Source: Paenibacillus sinensis
Lineage (GTDB): Bacteria > Bacillota > Bacilli > Paenibacillales > Paenibacillaceae
Assembly (NCBI RefSeq): GCF_019904155.1
Contig: NZ_JAHCMB010000061.1
Span: 101,556-165,555 of the forward strand
DNA length: 64,000 nucleotides
Reading direction: 5' to 3'
Each line of letters begins with the position of its first letter. The stretch's first letter is position 1. The translations under genes and the position numbers were made by a program. The notes below the pieces were generated by a model, which made no database searches, was not told the DNA's origin, and was given only the letters and a program-made list of their open reading frames with translations. Below are positions 40,529 through 50,025 of this stretch, piece by piece.

Positions 40529-42379
40529 TCACTCCTGTTCCCCATATTTGACGACCAGCATCGTCCAGATGTCCAGTCTCGGCAGGACAATCCGCGCCGC
40601 TATGCCCTGTTCGTGCTTGGTAAGCGTATAGTCGGGATACACAATCTCCCCATTCGCATCATCCGGGCTAGCCGTATAAATCGCCTCGGCCGGATGCTCC
40701 AAAAGCACAGTGCAAACGATACCATTTTGCGGTTCGGGCCTGCTCCGCTTGCCGTCTTCCCAGTAATCATCCTCCAGACCAACCAGATTGAGCAGATGGA
40801 CGATCAAATAACCCGGCTTCCGCTTCACCACCGTCCAGACGGACCCTGTATCGCCGTTTGGAGCGAACGCATGGCTGCCTTCGAACACAATCTCCGTGTT
40901 GACTCCCGCTGTATAAGTGTACGAGACATCCTCCAGAGCGGGATGATGCAGCAGCGCGCCGAACCTTACAATGAAATCATAATATCTTCTGACTTCCAAT
41001 GCAAACGTTTGTCGCATCGGGGCGTAGTCCGGATAGTACGGTTTGGTTAACATCGCGTTGTCCTCGCCCAGCAGCAGATGGTAGCCGCCGCTTGAGAAGA
41101 TGGTTGCCATTGTCAGTACAGCTCCGTTCTCGGCCCATTCGGGATCGTTGCCGGCCTCCGGATAGAACGACGGCAAGTACGCGGACAGAATGACCGGTTT
41201 CTCCGGGTTCAGCAGCCGGGCGTTGTCGATCAGCCCTTTCAGCTCCCGCAGATGAATGACTGGCGGCCAGACTTCGATGTAGATCGCTTCCTGGTCCGAG
41301 GAAGCAGTCTTGCTCACTGGATAATTTCCGACATTGTTAAAAATCAGCCCGGCCGACGGATCGATCTCCGTCACCGCCGCCTTGGTCCGGTCAATCAGCG
41401 CCGGATAACACTCGCCCAGATCAACGGTTTCTTCCCGGCCGTCTATGCGGCGGACCGCTTTTTTGGGAAAGCCGTACTGGTCCATGTGGATGCCGTCGAA
41501 GCCGGCTTCTACCACCCGCGCGAACTGCTCGACGATGTGGTCGGTCCAGGGCGAGCCGGGCGTAATGTCCATAATATAGAACAGGTCGATCAGTTGAAAC
41601 GGATCGCCGCTGCGCTGGTACAATCCCCATTCCGGACGCTGCTGCAGAAAATCCTTCAATCCGGCGTATACCGCGCCGTATGCCATTGCCGCCATGCCTT
41701 TGCCCTGAACGGCGGCCAGCTTCTCCTTCACCACCCGGTAGGACATCTCCCGACCCATCGGATCGGTAAATTCGTCCGTCGGCGGAATGAGATCGTCGTG
41801 CCTGTACATCCAATCGTAGAACTGAATGACGTTCAGATGGAACTTGTTCATGCTCTCCACATCGCGCAAATCTCCCGCTTCACCGCTGCGGAAATCGCTC
41901 AGGAAGCCATAGCGCGGCGCCCGCCGCCAATGATCGGCGATGTCGTAAGCGGTGGAAGCGGCGCCCAGGGCTACCCCTTCATGCAGCACTGTCACACGGA
42001 CGCCGTACCCCGCCCACTCCGTCTCCTCCAGATACAGGGGGGCCGGCAGCTTCAGCCGTTGTCCACCCGCAGTTAGAACGCTCAGTGTATTGCTGGCTGC
42101 CGTCCGCTCCAGCTTGCTGAACTCGATCCGCAATTCCAGAACCGCGTTCTGCGCGGTCTCCAGCTCGATCAGCAGGCTTCCCGGCTGCCCGGGTCTATAC
42201 TGGGCGCGGTCCGGGTACACCTCCAGATGAGTCAGCGCCGCACCAGCCGGCGGGATTGCTCCATTCTCCGGGTTCAGGCCGTCGCCCGGCTTCATTCCGT
42301 TCTCCGGATTTATGTCCTTCTCCCGGTATGCCGGGTTCTCTGAATCCTTCGTATTCTTCGTATTCTCAGTATTCGCCAT
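40529..42379 (-). CDS. GH66 dextranase-like enzyme, no signal peptide
   Basis: 616 aa. GH66 enzymes cut or cyclise alpha-1,6-glucan. The catalytic Asp lies in GFDGIHMDQYG near residue 320, and the acid/base Glu in AIYIEVWPP. An N-terminal immunoglobulin-like region (about 50-150) comes first, preceded by a short Asn/Pro/Gly-rich stretch. There is no signal peptide, unlike secreted dextranases, so it should act in the cytosol on imported oligosaccharides. ATG 42379 sits behind GGTGGAG. The insert seen in cycloisomaltooligosaccharide glucanotransferases is not evident, so hydrolase is favoured. Confidence 0.88.
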   Translation of the reverse strand: MANTENTKNTKDSENPAYREKDINPENGMKPGDGLNPENGAIPPAGAALTHLEVYPDRAQYRPGQPGSLLIELETAQNAVLELRIEFSKLERTAASNTLSVLTAGGQRLKLPAPLYLEETEWAGYGVRVTVLHEGVALGAASTAYDIADHWRRAPRYGFLSDFRSGEAGDLRDVESMNKFHLNVIQFYDWMYRHDDLIPPTDEFTDPMGREMSYRVVKEKLAAVQGKGMAAMAYGAVYAGLKDFLQQRPEWGLYQRSGDPFQLIDLFYIMDITPGSPWTDHIVEQFARVVEAGFDGIHMDQYGFPKKAVRRIDGREETVDLGECYPALIDRTKAAVTEIDPSAGLIFNNVGNYPVSKTASSDQEAIYIEVWPPVIHLRELKGLIDNARLLNPEKPVILSAYLPSFYPEAGNDPEWAENGAVLTMATIFSSGGYHLLLGEDNAMLTKPYYPDYAPMRQTFALEVRRYYDFIVRFGALLHHPALEDVSYTYTAGVNTEIVFEGSHAFAPNGDTGSVWTVVKRKPGYLIVHLLNLVGLEDDYWEDGKRSRPEPQNGIVCTVLLEHPAEAIYTASPDDANGEIVYPDYTLTKHEQGIAARIVLPRLDIWTMLVVKYGEQE

Positions 42380-42416
42380 CTTCTCCACCCCGTTTTCTTC
42401 ATCATGTCCATTCAGC

Positions 42417-42454
42417 AGACCGGGGTATGACCGAAAGAATCATACCCCGGTTCT
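42417..42454 (-). promoter_or_regulatory. Strong intercistronic hairpin between lipoprotein and GH66 genes
   Basis: AGACCGGGGTATGA (42417-42430) pairs with TCATACCCCGGTTCT (42440-42454), one base bulged, around a 9-nt loop. No U tract, so it may protect the 3' end of the upstream lipoprotein mRNA and lower expression of the enzymes, as in maltose-type operons. Confidence 0.6.
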
Positions 42455-42497
42455 GCCTATAGGATTCCGCAGCCTGCCCGGCCTGCGGATAAATCCA

Positions 42498-44084
42498 TTA
42501 TTTCTTGCTGCTTGTCGCCAGCCAGGCGTCAAGCTGCTTCTGGGCCTCGGCGATAACCTTGTCGGCGCCGGCCGCTTTTTGCTTATCCAGCAGTTTCTGC
42601 AAATTCTCTTCCGGATCAAGCTGCCCGGATTTCAACCCGTCCACGAACGCCTTGTTGGCATTGTCGATGGAGATCAGCTCGTTCTTGACCGGTTCAGGGT
42701 CAAAGACAAAACCGAAGATACGCGAAGGATTGGAGATCACCTTTTTGTTGAACGCCTCGTAGTTCAAATACTTCTTCGGATCTTCCCCGACCCGGGTATA
42801 GTTCAGCATCTGGTTGCCGATCTGCCACATAATATCATGGTAATAACCGATATTGTCCGTCGTCTTGCCTTCCGGCAGGGCCACCTGGCCGTCCTTCAGT
42901 ACATAATGGGTGCCTTCAATGCCGAAGTTAAACAGCGTGAGCAGGTTCTTGTCCTTGAAGAACAGGTTCAACAGCATCATCGCGCGCTCCGGGTCCTCCG
43001 AGGTTTTGGAGATCGCTTGCATGGTCGCCGTCATTTTGCCGGTCTGAAGCCGGTCGATGCTCAGCGGGATTTGCAGCATTTCGCGGTTCGCCTTGATGGT
43101 ACCGTTCGGTGACAGCGCCGCCTTGCCGATTTCCATATCAGCTACGATGTCCATGTCGCCAACAAAGGCGAAGGCTTTGCCCGTCTGGAGCTTCTTCCAC
43201 GCATCCAGACCCGGGGTCAGCGCGTCCTTGTTGATATATCCGGCCTTGTACCATTTGTTCGTCATTTTGGCCAGTTCCATGTAGCGCGGCGTGGTGAATG
43301 AATTGATGACCGTATAGTCGTCGGCCGGCGTGCCTACCGTGTTGATGGCGGCAATGCTAACGATGGAATCCAGACTGCTGGAGGAGTAATACGCCTCCAG
43401 CGGGAAGCTCGGCGCCACAAGCGGCGTGATGCCCGGCTCCTTCTCCTTGATCGTCTGGAGCATCGGCTCCAGCGCCTCCACCTTGCCGGACTTGAATCCG
43501 CTGAGGTCAAAGTTATACTTGTCCACTAGCTCCTTGTTCAGATACACGCCCTGGGCGCCGCCCAGCTCCTGATGGGTGTGAATGCCGTACAGCTTGCCGC
43601 CGCGCTTGGCCGGATCATGGTAATTCTTCTCGACGGCCTCGATATCGGGACCGTATTTGGCGAGCAGGTCATCCAGCGGAAGCAGCGCTCCCTTGGTCAC
43701 CTGCTGCTGGAAGCCGAGCCAGTCCGCCGTGAACAGCAGATCGAATTTGTCGCCGGAGGCCATCATCAGATTGGTCTTGTCGCTCCAGGCGCCCCAGTCA
43801 ATCGGCTCCAGCTTGACGGTCATATTCATTTCCGGGTACGTCTTCTTCAAATAATCGTTGATGGCCGACTGCACCAGCCCATTGTCTTTCTGGGGAGCGT
43901 CGGGGAACACCATCACGACTTCGTAAGGCTTCAGGCCGGTTGCGCCGGAGGCCGCCGAGCCTTCCGGCTGCGACGAGGCCGAGGCGCCGCCGTTGTTATT
44001 GTTATTGCCGCCGCATCCGGCGGTCAGAGCCGCGGTCAACATCAACGATGCCAGCACGGCCGAACTTTTTCCAATCCATTTCAT
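42498..44084 (-). CDS. Sugar ABC transporter substrate-binding lipoprotein (LplA-like)
   Basis: 528 aa. A lipoprotein signal with lipobox LTAGC (Cys near residue 24) anchors it to the outer face of the membrane; an Asn/Gly-rich linker follows, then a family-1 extracellular solute-binding fold and a DUF3502-type C-terminal region. It should capture the oligosaccharide and hand it to the two permeases encoded just upstream. The ATP-binding subunit is not in this locus, as usual for systems that share MsmX. Ligand predicted from the GH66/GH13 genes. Confidence 0.92.
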   Translation of the reverse strand: MKWIGKSSAVLASLMLTAALTAGCGGNNNNNGGASASSQPEGSAASGATGLKPYEVVMVFPDAPQKDNGLVQSAINDYLKKTYPEMNMTVKLEPIDWGAWSDKTNLMMASGDKFDLLFTADWLGFQQQVTKGALLPLDDLLAKYGPDIEAVEKNYHDPAKRGGKLYGIHTHQELGGAQGVYLNKELVDKYNFDLSGFKSGKVEALEPMLQTIKEKEPGITPLVAPSFPLEAYYSSSSLDSIVSIAAINTVGTPADDYTVINSFTTPRYMELAKMTNKWYKAGYINKDALTPGLDAWKKLQTGKAFAFVGDMDIVADMEIGKAALSPNGTIKANREMLQIPLSIDRLQTGKMTATMQAISKTSEDPERAMMLLNLFFKDKNLLTLFNFGIEGTHYVLKDGQVALPEGKTTDNIGYYHDIMWQIGNQMLNYTRVGEDPKKYLNYEAFNKKVISNPSRIFGFVFDPEPVKNELISIDNANKAFVDGLKSGQLDPEENLQKLLDKQKAAGADKVIAEAQKQLDAWLATSSKK

Positions 44085-44158
44085 GTCATGAACCTCCCCG
44101 GTATACTCTTGCCTGTCTGTTGCGTTGCAATGCTATACTAATCCGGCCATGGCCGGGA

Positions 44159-45037
44159 TCAGCCTTTCACGGCCCCCACCGTAAGTCCCTTTACAAAATA
44201 CTTTTGCAGGAAAGGGAAGACCAGCACGAGCGGTCCGATCGCAATCATGGCCATCGCCATCCGGATCGATTCCAGCGGCGTCGTCACCTGCGCCGTGTTG
44301 CTGTACGCCTTGTTCGCGATTGTCTGGAGGAACGAAGCATTCATCAGCGTTTTGTTCAGCAAATATTGCAGCGAGAAGAGCTTCTCATTCTGGATGAAGA
44401 CCAGGCTGGTGAACCAGTCGTTCCAGTATGAGACTGTGATGAACAGCCCAATGGTGGCCATAACCGGCAGCGACAGCGGCAGAATAATGCTGAAGTAAGT
44501 CCGGAATTCGCCGGCGCCGTCGATCTGGGACGAGTCAATCAGGGACGGCGGGATGCTGTTGGTGAAGAAAGTCCGCATGATGATGACGTTAAAGCCGCCG
44601 ATGAGGCCGGGAATAATCAGCGCGAGCAGTGTATCCTGCACATGCAGAAACCGCGTGTAGACGAGATACCAGGGCAGCAGCCCGCCGGAGAACAGCATCG
44701 TAACCAGAATGTAGAAGCTGAGCGCGCCCCGCAAGGGGAATTCGCGCCGTGACAGTGAGTAGGCCATCGCCGAGGTCACGAACAGGCTGACGATGACGCC
44801 GACGACCGTGACGAAGATGGATACGCCGTAGGCACGGACGATTTTCTCGGCATCCTGAATGAGATACTGGTAAGCCACCAGGCTGATTTTGCCGGGCCAG
44901 AAGCTGTAGCCGTGCACCGTCACCCAATCCTCGTCGGACAGCGAGATCATCAGCACCAGCCAGAACGGAATAAGGCAGGCCAGGCTGAACAGGGTGAGGA
45001 CAATGAGAATAAGCGGATGGGTCCTTTTCTTGATCAT
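44159..45037 (-). CDS. Sugar ABC transporter permease (MalG/LplC-like)
   Basis: 292 aa with six predicted membrane segments. The inner loop EAA-like motif (SLIDSSQIDGAGEFRTYFSI) contacts the ATPase. Pairs with the permease 36 bp upstream and the lipoprotein 74 bp downstream. Confidence 0.92.
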   Translation of the reverse strand: MIKKRTHPLILIVLTLFSLACLIPFWLVLMISLSDEDWVTVHGYSFWPGKISLVAYQYLIQDAEKIVRAYGVSIFVTVVGVIVSLFVTSAMAYSLSRREFPLRGALSFYILVTMLFSGGLLPWYLVYTRFLHVQDTLLALIIPGLIGGFNVIIMRTFFTNSIPPSLIDSSQIDGAGEFRTYFSIILPLSLPVMATIGLFITVSYWNDWFTSLVFIQNEKLFSLQYLLNKTLMNASFLQTIANKAYSNTAQVTTPLESIRMAMAMIAIGPLVLVFPFLQKYFVKGLTVGAVKG

Positions 45038-45073
45038 GATAAATCTCCTCCCGGGAATAAAGCGCTTTCTATA

Positions 45074-46036
45074 CTAGAACAACGCATTTTCTTTGCTGAA
45101 CCTGCGGACGATCAGATTGACGGATATGACAAGGAGGAATCCGACCACCGATTGCAGCAGACCCGCGGAGGAGGCAAGCCCGGTATCGCCGGTCACCATC
45201 AGCGCGTTGTATACGTAAGTGTCAATGACATCTGTCGTCTCTTTCAGCATGCCGGAAGCCATGGTCGCCTGATAGAACAGACCGAAATCCGCGTTGAAAA
45301 TGCGGCCGATGGCCAGCAGGGTCATGATGATAATAACCGGAGAAATCAGCGGGATCGTGATCTTGGTCATCTGCTTCCACCGGCCGGCGCCATCGATGAC
45401 AGCCGCTTCATAGTATTCGGAGTCGATGCCGACAATGGCCGCGAGGTAGACAACCGCGGAGTAGCCGACGTTTTTCCAGGCGTTGACAATAGTCAGGATG
45501 AACGGCCACTGCTGCGCTTCGGCGTACCAGTTGACCGCGTCCTTGCCGAGCGGCTCCAGAATGAATTTGTTCACGAAGCCCAGCTCCGGGTTCAGGAAGC
45601 CGTATACGATGTAGCCGACGATAACCATGGAGATGAAGTTTGGCAGGATAACCGTGCTCTGAAAAAACTTGGACGCGATCTTGTTCTTCACCTCGTTGAG
45701 CAGAATCGCCAGCAGCACCGCCAGCGTCGTGTTGATCAGCAGAAAGCTGATGTTGTACAGCAGCGTGTGCTTGATGATCATCCAGGCATCGTTCGAGGCG
45801 AACAGAAACTTGAAATTGTCCAGTCCCACCCAAGCGCTGCCCCAGATGCCATCCGTATAGTTGAGATCCTTGAACGCCAGGAAAATGCCGAACATCGGCA
45901 GATAGTTGTTGATGAACATCAACAGGATACCCGGCAGCGCCAGAACGATCAGCGCCCTGTACTTCCAGAACCTTCCCCCTTTTCTCTTGCTGCGCACCGC
46001 GGACGGCGACGTCTTCAGCGCTTCTACTGAAGCCAT
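45074..46036 (-). CDS. Sugar ABC transporter permease (LplB-like)
   Basis: 320 aa with six predicted membrane segments and an N-terminal basic tail. EAA-like loop YYEAAVIDGAGRWKQMTKI. First of the transporter genes; a TATAAT box and a hairpin lie in the 74 bp between it and the response regulator gene, so it can be transcribed separately under activator control. Confidence 0.92.
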   Translation of the reverse strand: MASVEALKTSPSAVRSKRKGGRFWKYRALIVLALPGILLMFINNYLPMFGIFLAFKDLNYTDGIWGSAWVGLDNFKFLFASNDAWMIIKHTLLYNISFLLINTTLAVLLAILLNEVKNKIASKFFQSTVILPNFISMVIVGYIVYGFLNPELGFVNKFILEPLGKDAVNWYAEAQQWPFILTIVNAWKNVGYSAVVYLAAIVGIDSEYYEAAVIDGAGRWKQMTKITIPLISPVIIIMTLLAIGRIFNADFGLFYQATMASGMLKETTDVIDTYVYNALMVTGDTGLASSAGLLQSVVGFLLVISVNLIVRRFSKENALF

Positions 46037-46067
46037 ATACCCACCTTCTTCGTTTCGTTATGGCTTC

Positions 46068-46097
46068 ATTATAAAGAGCGGGAGACGCCGGTCCCGC
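46068..46097 (-). promoter_or_regulatory. Hairpin and -10 box before the ABC transporter genes
   Basis: GCGGGA / TCCCGC hairpin (46078-46097) then TATAAT (46073-46068) on the minus strand. No good -35 hexamer, as expected for a promoter that needs the AraC-type response regulator. Confidence 0.5.
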
Positions 46098-46110
46098 CGT
46101 TTTTGTAACC

Positions 46111-47748
46111 TCAGTCCATTCGTTTTGTGACTTTCCGGTATTCCTGGGGATTGACGTCGAACTGCTTGCGGAACATTTTGGTAAAATGGGAAAAATTGCT
46201 GTATCCGACCTGCTGCGCGACGGCGCTGACCGTCATGACCGTCGTGTCCAGCAGGTCGCGGGCCCGGTTCATTTTGGCGGTGATGAGGAAGTCGATCAGG
46301 TTCTGGCCAGTCTCCTTCTTGAACAGGCGAGACAGATAAGCCGGGTTGAGGCCGACATGATCGGCGATGCTCTCCCGCGAAATCTCTTCCTCCACGTTCT
46401 GCTGGATATAGCGGATGGAGCGCTGGATCACGCCGTCCGTCTCCTCCGGCTCGAACGCCGTCTCCATCACCGCCGCAGCCAACCCCTCCGCCCAGTGCAT
46501 GTACTGGCGCAGGCCGCGCACCCGGGCCGAAGCCCAGGCGGAGAAGCCCGGAACATCGCTGGCGCTGATCCCCTTGACCTGAAGAAAATGATAAATGATC
46601 TGAAGCGTATCCTGATGCAGCGACTCCAGATGCTGACCGTGCAGACTGGCGCGCTCCTCCATCCGCTCAACCAGATCGTGGATATAGCGGGTCACCGTCT
46701 CCCGCTCTCCGTTCATCATGGGGGCAACCAGGCCCGACAGATGAATCTCCTCCGGCAGCCCGGCCGCGGCCGTCTCCTGCGGCCGGGGAACATGCAGCAG
46801 CACAGGCGGCGTGCGGGTAATCGTGTCACGTTCCATGGCCCTCAGACTCTCGCACAGCCCCGGAAGCGCTTGCAGCGTCCGGAAGCCGCCGATGTAGCAG
46901 GTGACAGAGCAGTAGAAGTAATCCCGGCACGCTTCATAAAAACGGTTCCCGGCCTCCGTCAGCTCCCGGACGCTGCAGGATGCCGGAGGCGCCGCTTCTC
47001 CGCCCTTCGCCGGACTTTCGCCGTAGAGCAGGACGAACAGGACGCCGCTCTTGTCGGTCACGACCTCGCCCTGGCGGCCCTCCAGCCAGACCTCCTCCGC
47101 AGCTTTCTTGACAGCGTAGTCCATAATTTCCTGGTCCCGCGATTCCAGCGGCTTGCCCCATTCCTGGGCGCTGATCAGAATCGGCAGCACCCGGCTGCCT
47201 TGCCCAAGGCCGACTCCCGCCTCCGCCAGCTCCCGTTCGAGGAAATCGCCGAAGCCCAGAATACGGCGCGACAGCAGGTCCTGCCAGAAGCGCTCGATCC
47301 GGCGCGGCTGCTCTTTTTGCCATAGGGAGCGGTACTTGCGGTACATCTCGTTGTAGGATTGCTGCTCCTCCTTCTCCCTGATCGCCTGGAGCATGCCCGT
47401 CACGGCCGCCGACAGCTCCTCCCCGTCGACGGGCTTCAGCAAATAGTCGAAGCTCCCGAGGCTGACGGCTTTCTTGGCGTAGGCGAACTCGGTGTGGCAG
47501 GTGAGAAACAGCGATTCCGTGTGCGGCGAATGCTCCCTGACCCAGCCGACCAGCGACAGGCCGTCCTCGTCCGGCATTTCAATGTCGCAGATCAGAATGT
47601 CGATCCGCTCCCGGGTCAAAATCGTCCGGGCCTCATCGGCTCCGTTGGCCGAATACACCTTCCCGATGCCAAGTAAGCTCCAATCACGGCCATGCACGAT
47701 GCCCTCCACCGCGAACTGCTCGTCATCCACAACCAGCATTTGATTCAT
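46111..47748 (-). CDS. YesN-type response regulator with AraC DNA-binding domain
   Basis: 545 aa. The receiver domain (about 1-120) has the phosphorylated Asp in DILICDIEMPDEDG and Lys in YLLKPVDG; a long middle region follows, then a C-terminal AraC double helix-turn-helix (about 440-540, ISRESIADHVGLNPAYLSRL and SAVAQQVGYSNFSHFTKMF). ATG 47748 has AAGGAGAA upstream and lies 2 bp after the kinase stop. Should activate the adjacent sugar-uptake operon in response to its kinase. Confidence 0.93.
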   Translation of the reverse strand: MNQMLVVDDEQFAVEGIVHGRDWSLLGIGKVYSANGADEARTILTRERIDILICDIEMPDEDGLSLVGWVREHSPHTESLFLTCHTEFAYAKKAVSLGSFDYLLKPVDGEELSAAVTGMLQAIREKEEQQSYNEMYRKYRSLWQKEQPRRIERFWQDLLSRRILGFGDFLERELAEAGVGLGQGSRVLPILISAQEWGKPLESRDQEIMDYAVKKAAEEVWLEGRQGEVVTDKSGVLFVLLYGESPAKGGEAAPPASCSVRELTEAGNRFYEACRDYFYCSVTCYIGGFRTLQALPGLCESLRAMERDTITRTPPVLLHVPRPQETAAAGLPEEIHLSGLVAPMMNGERETVTRYIHDLVERMEERASLHGQHLESLHQDTLQIIYHFLQVKGISASDVPGFSAWASARVRGLRQYMHWAEGLAAAVMETAFEPEETDGVIQRSIRYIQQNVEEEISRESIADHVGLNPAYLSRLFKKETGQNLIDFLITAKMNRARDLLDTTVMTVSAVAQQVGYSNFSHFTKMFRKQFDVNPQEYRKVTKRMD

Positions 47749-47750
47749 GG

Positions 47751-49499
47751 TTATTCTCCTTCCGTATATTCCAGCGGTAGCGTCAATCTCACGCGGAAGC
47801 CCGTGGGCTCCACCCGGCTGAACCCGATGGACGCTCTCTCGCGGTATCGCATCGCAATCCGTTTCTTCACATTCCAGATACCGATATGCCGGTCCTCCGA
47901 AGCCGGCTGATAATCCGGCGCATTCAGCACCCGCAATTGCTCGTCGTCGGCGCCCTTGCCATTGTCCGCCACTTCGATGACCATCCATCCGGGTCGGTCT
48001 TCGTCAGAATAGGCGGCAATGGACAGCCGGAACACTTCTCCCTTGAGACTGATGCCGTGAATCATCGCGTTCTCCACAAAGGGCTGGACCGTCAGCGACG
48101 GGATGCTGGCATGCCGGATGTCTTCGGACAGATCGATTTGAAATTCAAAAGACTGCTGGTAGCGCATCTTCTGAATCTCCAGATAGTTGCGGATATGCTC
48201 AAGCTCCTGCTCCAGCGTAATGCTGCTGTCCTTGGCCTGAAGCATGAACCGGAAATACTGCACCAGATGGCGGACCGTCTTCTTCACCAGCTCGTAGCGC
48301 TGCAAATCGGCAAGCTGGAAGATGATGTTCAGCGTATTGAGGAAAAAATGCGGGTTAATCTGCGTCTGCAAATGCTTCATCTCCGCCTTCTGTGCGTTCA
48401 GCCGCTCCTCGTACACATCGATCTTCAGGTCTTGGATCTCGACCGCCATGCTGTTGAATGCCTGGTTCAGCGCCTGGAACTCCACCAGATTGGAGTCGGG
48501 CAGCTTGGTCTCCATCGCTCCGTCCCGGATGCGGTGAATGCCGCCGAGCAAATTCAGGATCGGGCGGATGACCATCCGCCGGAAATAATACAGATAGATC
48601 AGCAGAATGAGCAGAATGAGAAAGGGCAGCACATAGATGACGACCTGAAACACGTTCAATCCCCGCAGCAGCTCCGAGTAAGGGATGACCACCGCCAGAT
48701 TGATGCCAAGCGCGGCCGACTGGCTGGAGACAACAACCAGCTTCCGGCCCCCTTCTGAGAAGGAAAAAGAGGAATTCTGGTTCAGCTTCTCGCGGGGCAG
48801 CCGGAAATCCGCACCCATCGTGGACGATGCGCCAGTCAGCACCTTGCCGTCGTTGTCGACGATCAGCACGTCGCCGCCGGACTGCAGGTTGAGATTGCCA
48901 AGCGGCGAGCGCAGCGAGTCCATCCGGATCAACGCGCCGATATAGGCGGGATTGCTCAGTTCGTTGCCGACTGTCCGGTTCAGATAGTAATCGCCGCCGA
49001 TCTTCACAATCGACCACTTATATTGCAGCCGTTTCAGCCGGTCGGTATTGCCGACCGCCCCGGTAATCCAGGCGCGCACCTGATCCATGTATGCCTCGTT
49101 CGTGCCCAGCACATTGGAGAGGGTCAAGGTATCATTGGGACCGGAGTACAGGTAGAACATGTCGACGGTGTGATAATAAGCCTGGTAGGACTGATTTCTC
49201 TGCATAATGCCCATACGGGCAAAATAATACTCGGAGTCCGTCAGGCCCGGCCTGCCGAATTTCTGAAAATTCTCGTCATGGTCAACGATGTCGACCAGAT
49301 TGATCGTGATGTCCTGCAAGCTGCTCTCCATCATCTTCAGATTGGAGTTGACCAGATTCTGATAGGACCTTGACACCTGCGTCAGCACGACATCCTTGGC
49401 GTAGTACCCCGCCGCGAACAGCACCGCCAGCAGAGGAATCGTTATGGCGGCGAAGAGCTGAATCAGCCGCAGCCCCAGCGTATTTTTTTTGGATCTCAT
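47751..49499 (-). CDS. YesM-type sensor histidine kinase
   Basis: 582 aa membrane protein. Two membrane helices (about 15-35 and 285-310) enclose an extracellular sensor domain; a HAMP region (about 305-360) and a His_kinase domain with the phosphorylated His in QINPHFFLNTLNII follow, then an ATPase domain (ADNGKGADDEQ, HIGIWNVKKRI). ATG 49499 with GGAAAGGA; a longer frame adds 23 residues without a site. Probably senses isomalto-oligosaccharides outside the cell, perhaps through the lipoprotein. Confidence 0.92.
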   Translation of the reverse strand: MRSKKNTLGLRLIQLFAAITIPLLAVLFAAGYYAKDVVLTQVSRSYQNLVNSNLKMMESSLQDITINLVDIVDHDENFQKFGRPGLTDSEYYFARMGIMQRNQSYQAYYHTVDMFYLYSGPNDTLTLSNVLGTNEAYMDQVRAWITGAVGNTDRLKRLQYKWSIVKIGGDYYLNRTVGNELSNPAYIGALIRMDSLRSPLGNLNLQSGGDVLIVDNDGKVLTGASSTMGADFRLPREKLNQNSSFSFSEGGRKLVVVSSQSAALGINLAVVIPYSELLRGLNVFQVVIYVLPFLILLILLIYLYYFRRMVIRPILNLLGGIHRIRDGAMETKLPDSNLVEFQALNQAFNSMAVEIQDLKIDVYEERLNAQKAEMKHLQTQINPHFFLNTLNIIFQLADLQRYELVKKTVRHLVQYFRFMLQAKDSSITLEQELEHIRNYLEIQKMRYQQSFEFQIDLSEDIRHASIPSLTVQPFVENAMIHGISLKGEVFRLSIAAYSDEDRPGWMVIEVADNGKGADDEQLRVLNAPDYQPASEDRHIGIWNVKKRIAMRYRERASIGFSRVEPTGFRVRLTLPLEYTEGE

Positions 49500-49648
49500 G
49501 TAGCCGTCCTTTCCGCCGCCTGAACTGAATGCCGCGAGCCGCAGGCAGAATGGTATATGATTCGACAATCCGTATTATATACATAAATCCGCGCGGTCGA
49601 ACAGACGGATAAAGTTCTGCCGATGAAAGAGCGTCTGAGGCCAAGCTC

Positions 49649-49693
49649 AAAAAAAGGCCTCTTTCCACCCGGATTCGGGAGAAAGAAGCCTTT
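49649..49693 (-). terminator. Terminator downstream of ecsB
   Basis: Arms AAAGGCCTCTTTC and GAAAGAAGCCTTT around a CCCGGATTCGGG-like inner stem; seven U residues follow on the minus strand (49655-49649). It lies about 330 bp after ecsB. Confidence 0.8.
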
Positions 49694-49834
49694 ATGAAAG
49701 TTCTGCTAAAACGGCCTTCTGAAATAAAACACCGCTTAATTGCCTGAAAAGAGCCATAAACCTTGGAGACCTTGCCAGTAAAAGCGGGGACTAATTTCAG
49801 AAAGCGCCTATAAAAGTCCATGCCTATAGCTGCT

Positions 49835-49896
49835 GAGCTGGTCAGAGCTTAGGAGATAGTCAGAGCTCGGGAGCTGGTCAGAGCTCGGAGTTGGTC
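49835..49896. repeat. 18-bp tandem repeat, about 3.5 copies
   Basis: Unit GAGCTGGTCAGAGCTYRG with small changes: 49835-49852, 49853-49870, 49871-49887 (one base short) and a partial copy. Non-coding. Confidence 0.75.
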
Positions 49897-50025
49897 CAAG
49901 CAAGGGACAGCTTGCGGGATCGTGCCAGAAGGCCAGACCCGTCCCATCTTTATGGCCGCTCTGGGGGGCGGAGTATACACCGCCCCATTTCTGCCGCTCT
50001 ACGCCACCGACCCGGGACTGGGCGC

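Larger units (their letters stand above)
49500..50025. other. Intergenic region with terminator and tandem repeats
   Basis: 526 bp with no gene that I can support. It holds the terminator at 49649-49693, an 18-bp tandem repeat at 49835-49896 and the kinase promoter region. Open frames crossing it have no ribosome sites. Confidence 0.6.

Noticed and set aside
41001..41011. GCAAACGTTTG, a LacI/cre-like motif
   Set aside because: Lies deep inside the GH66 coding sequence and far from any promoter; probably chance.
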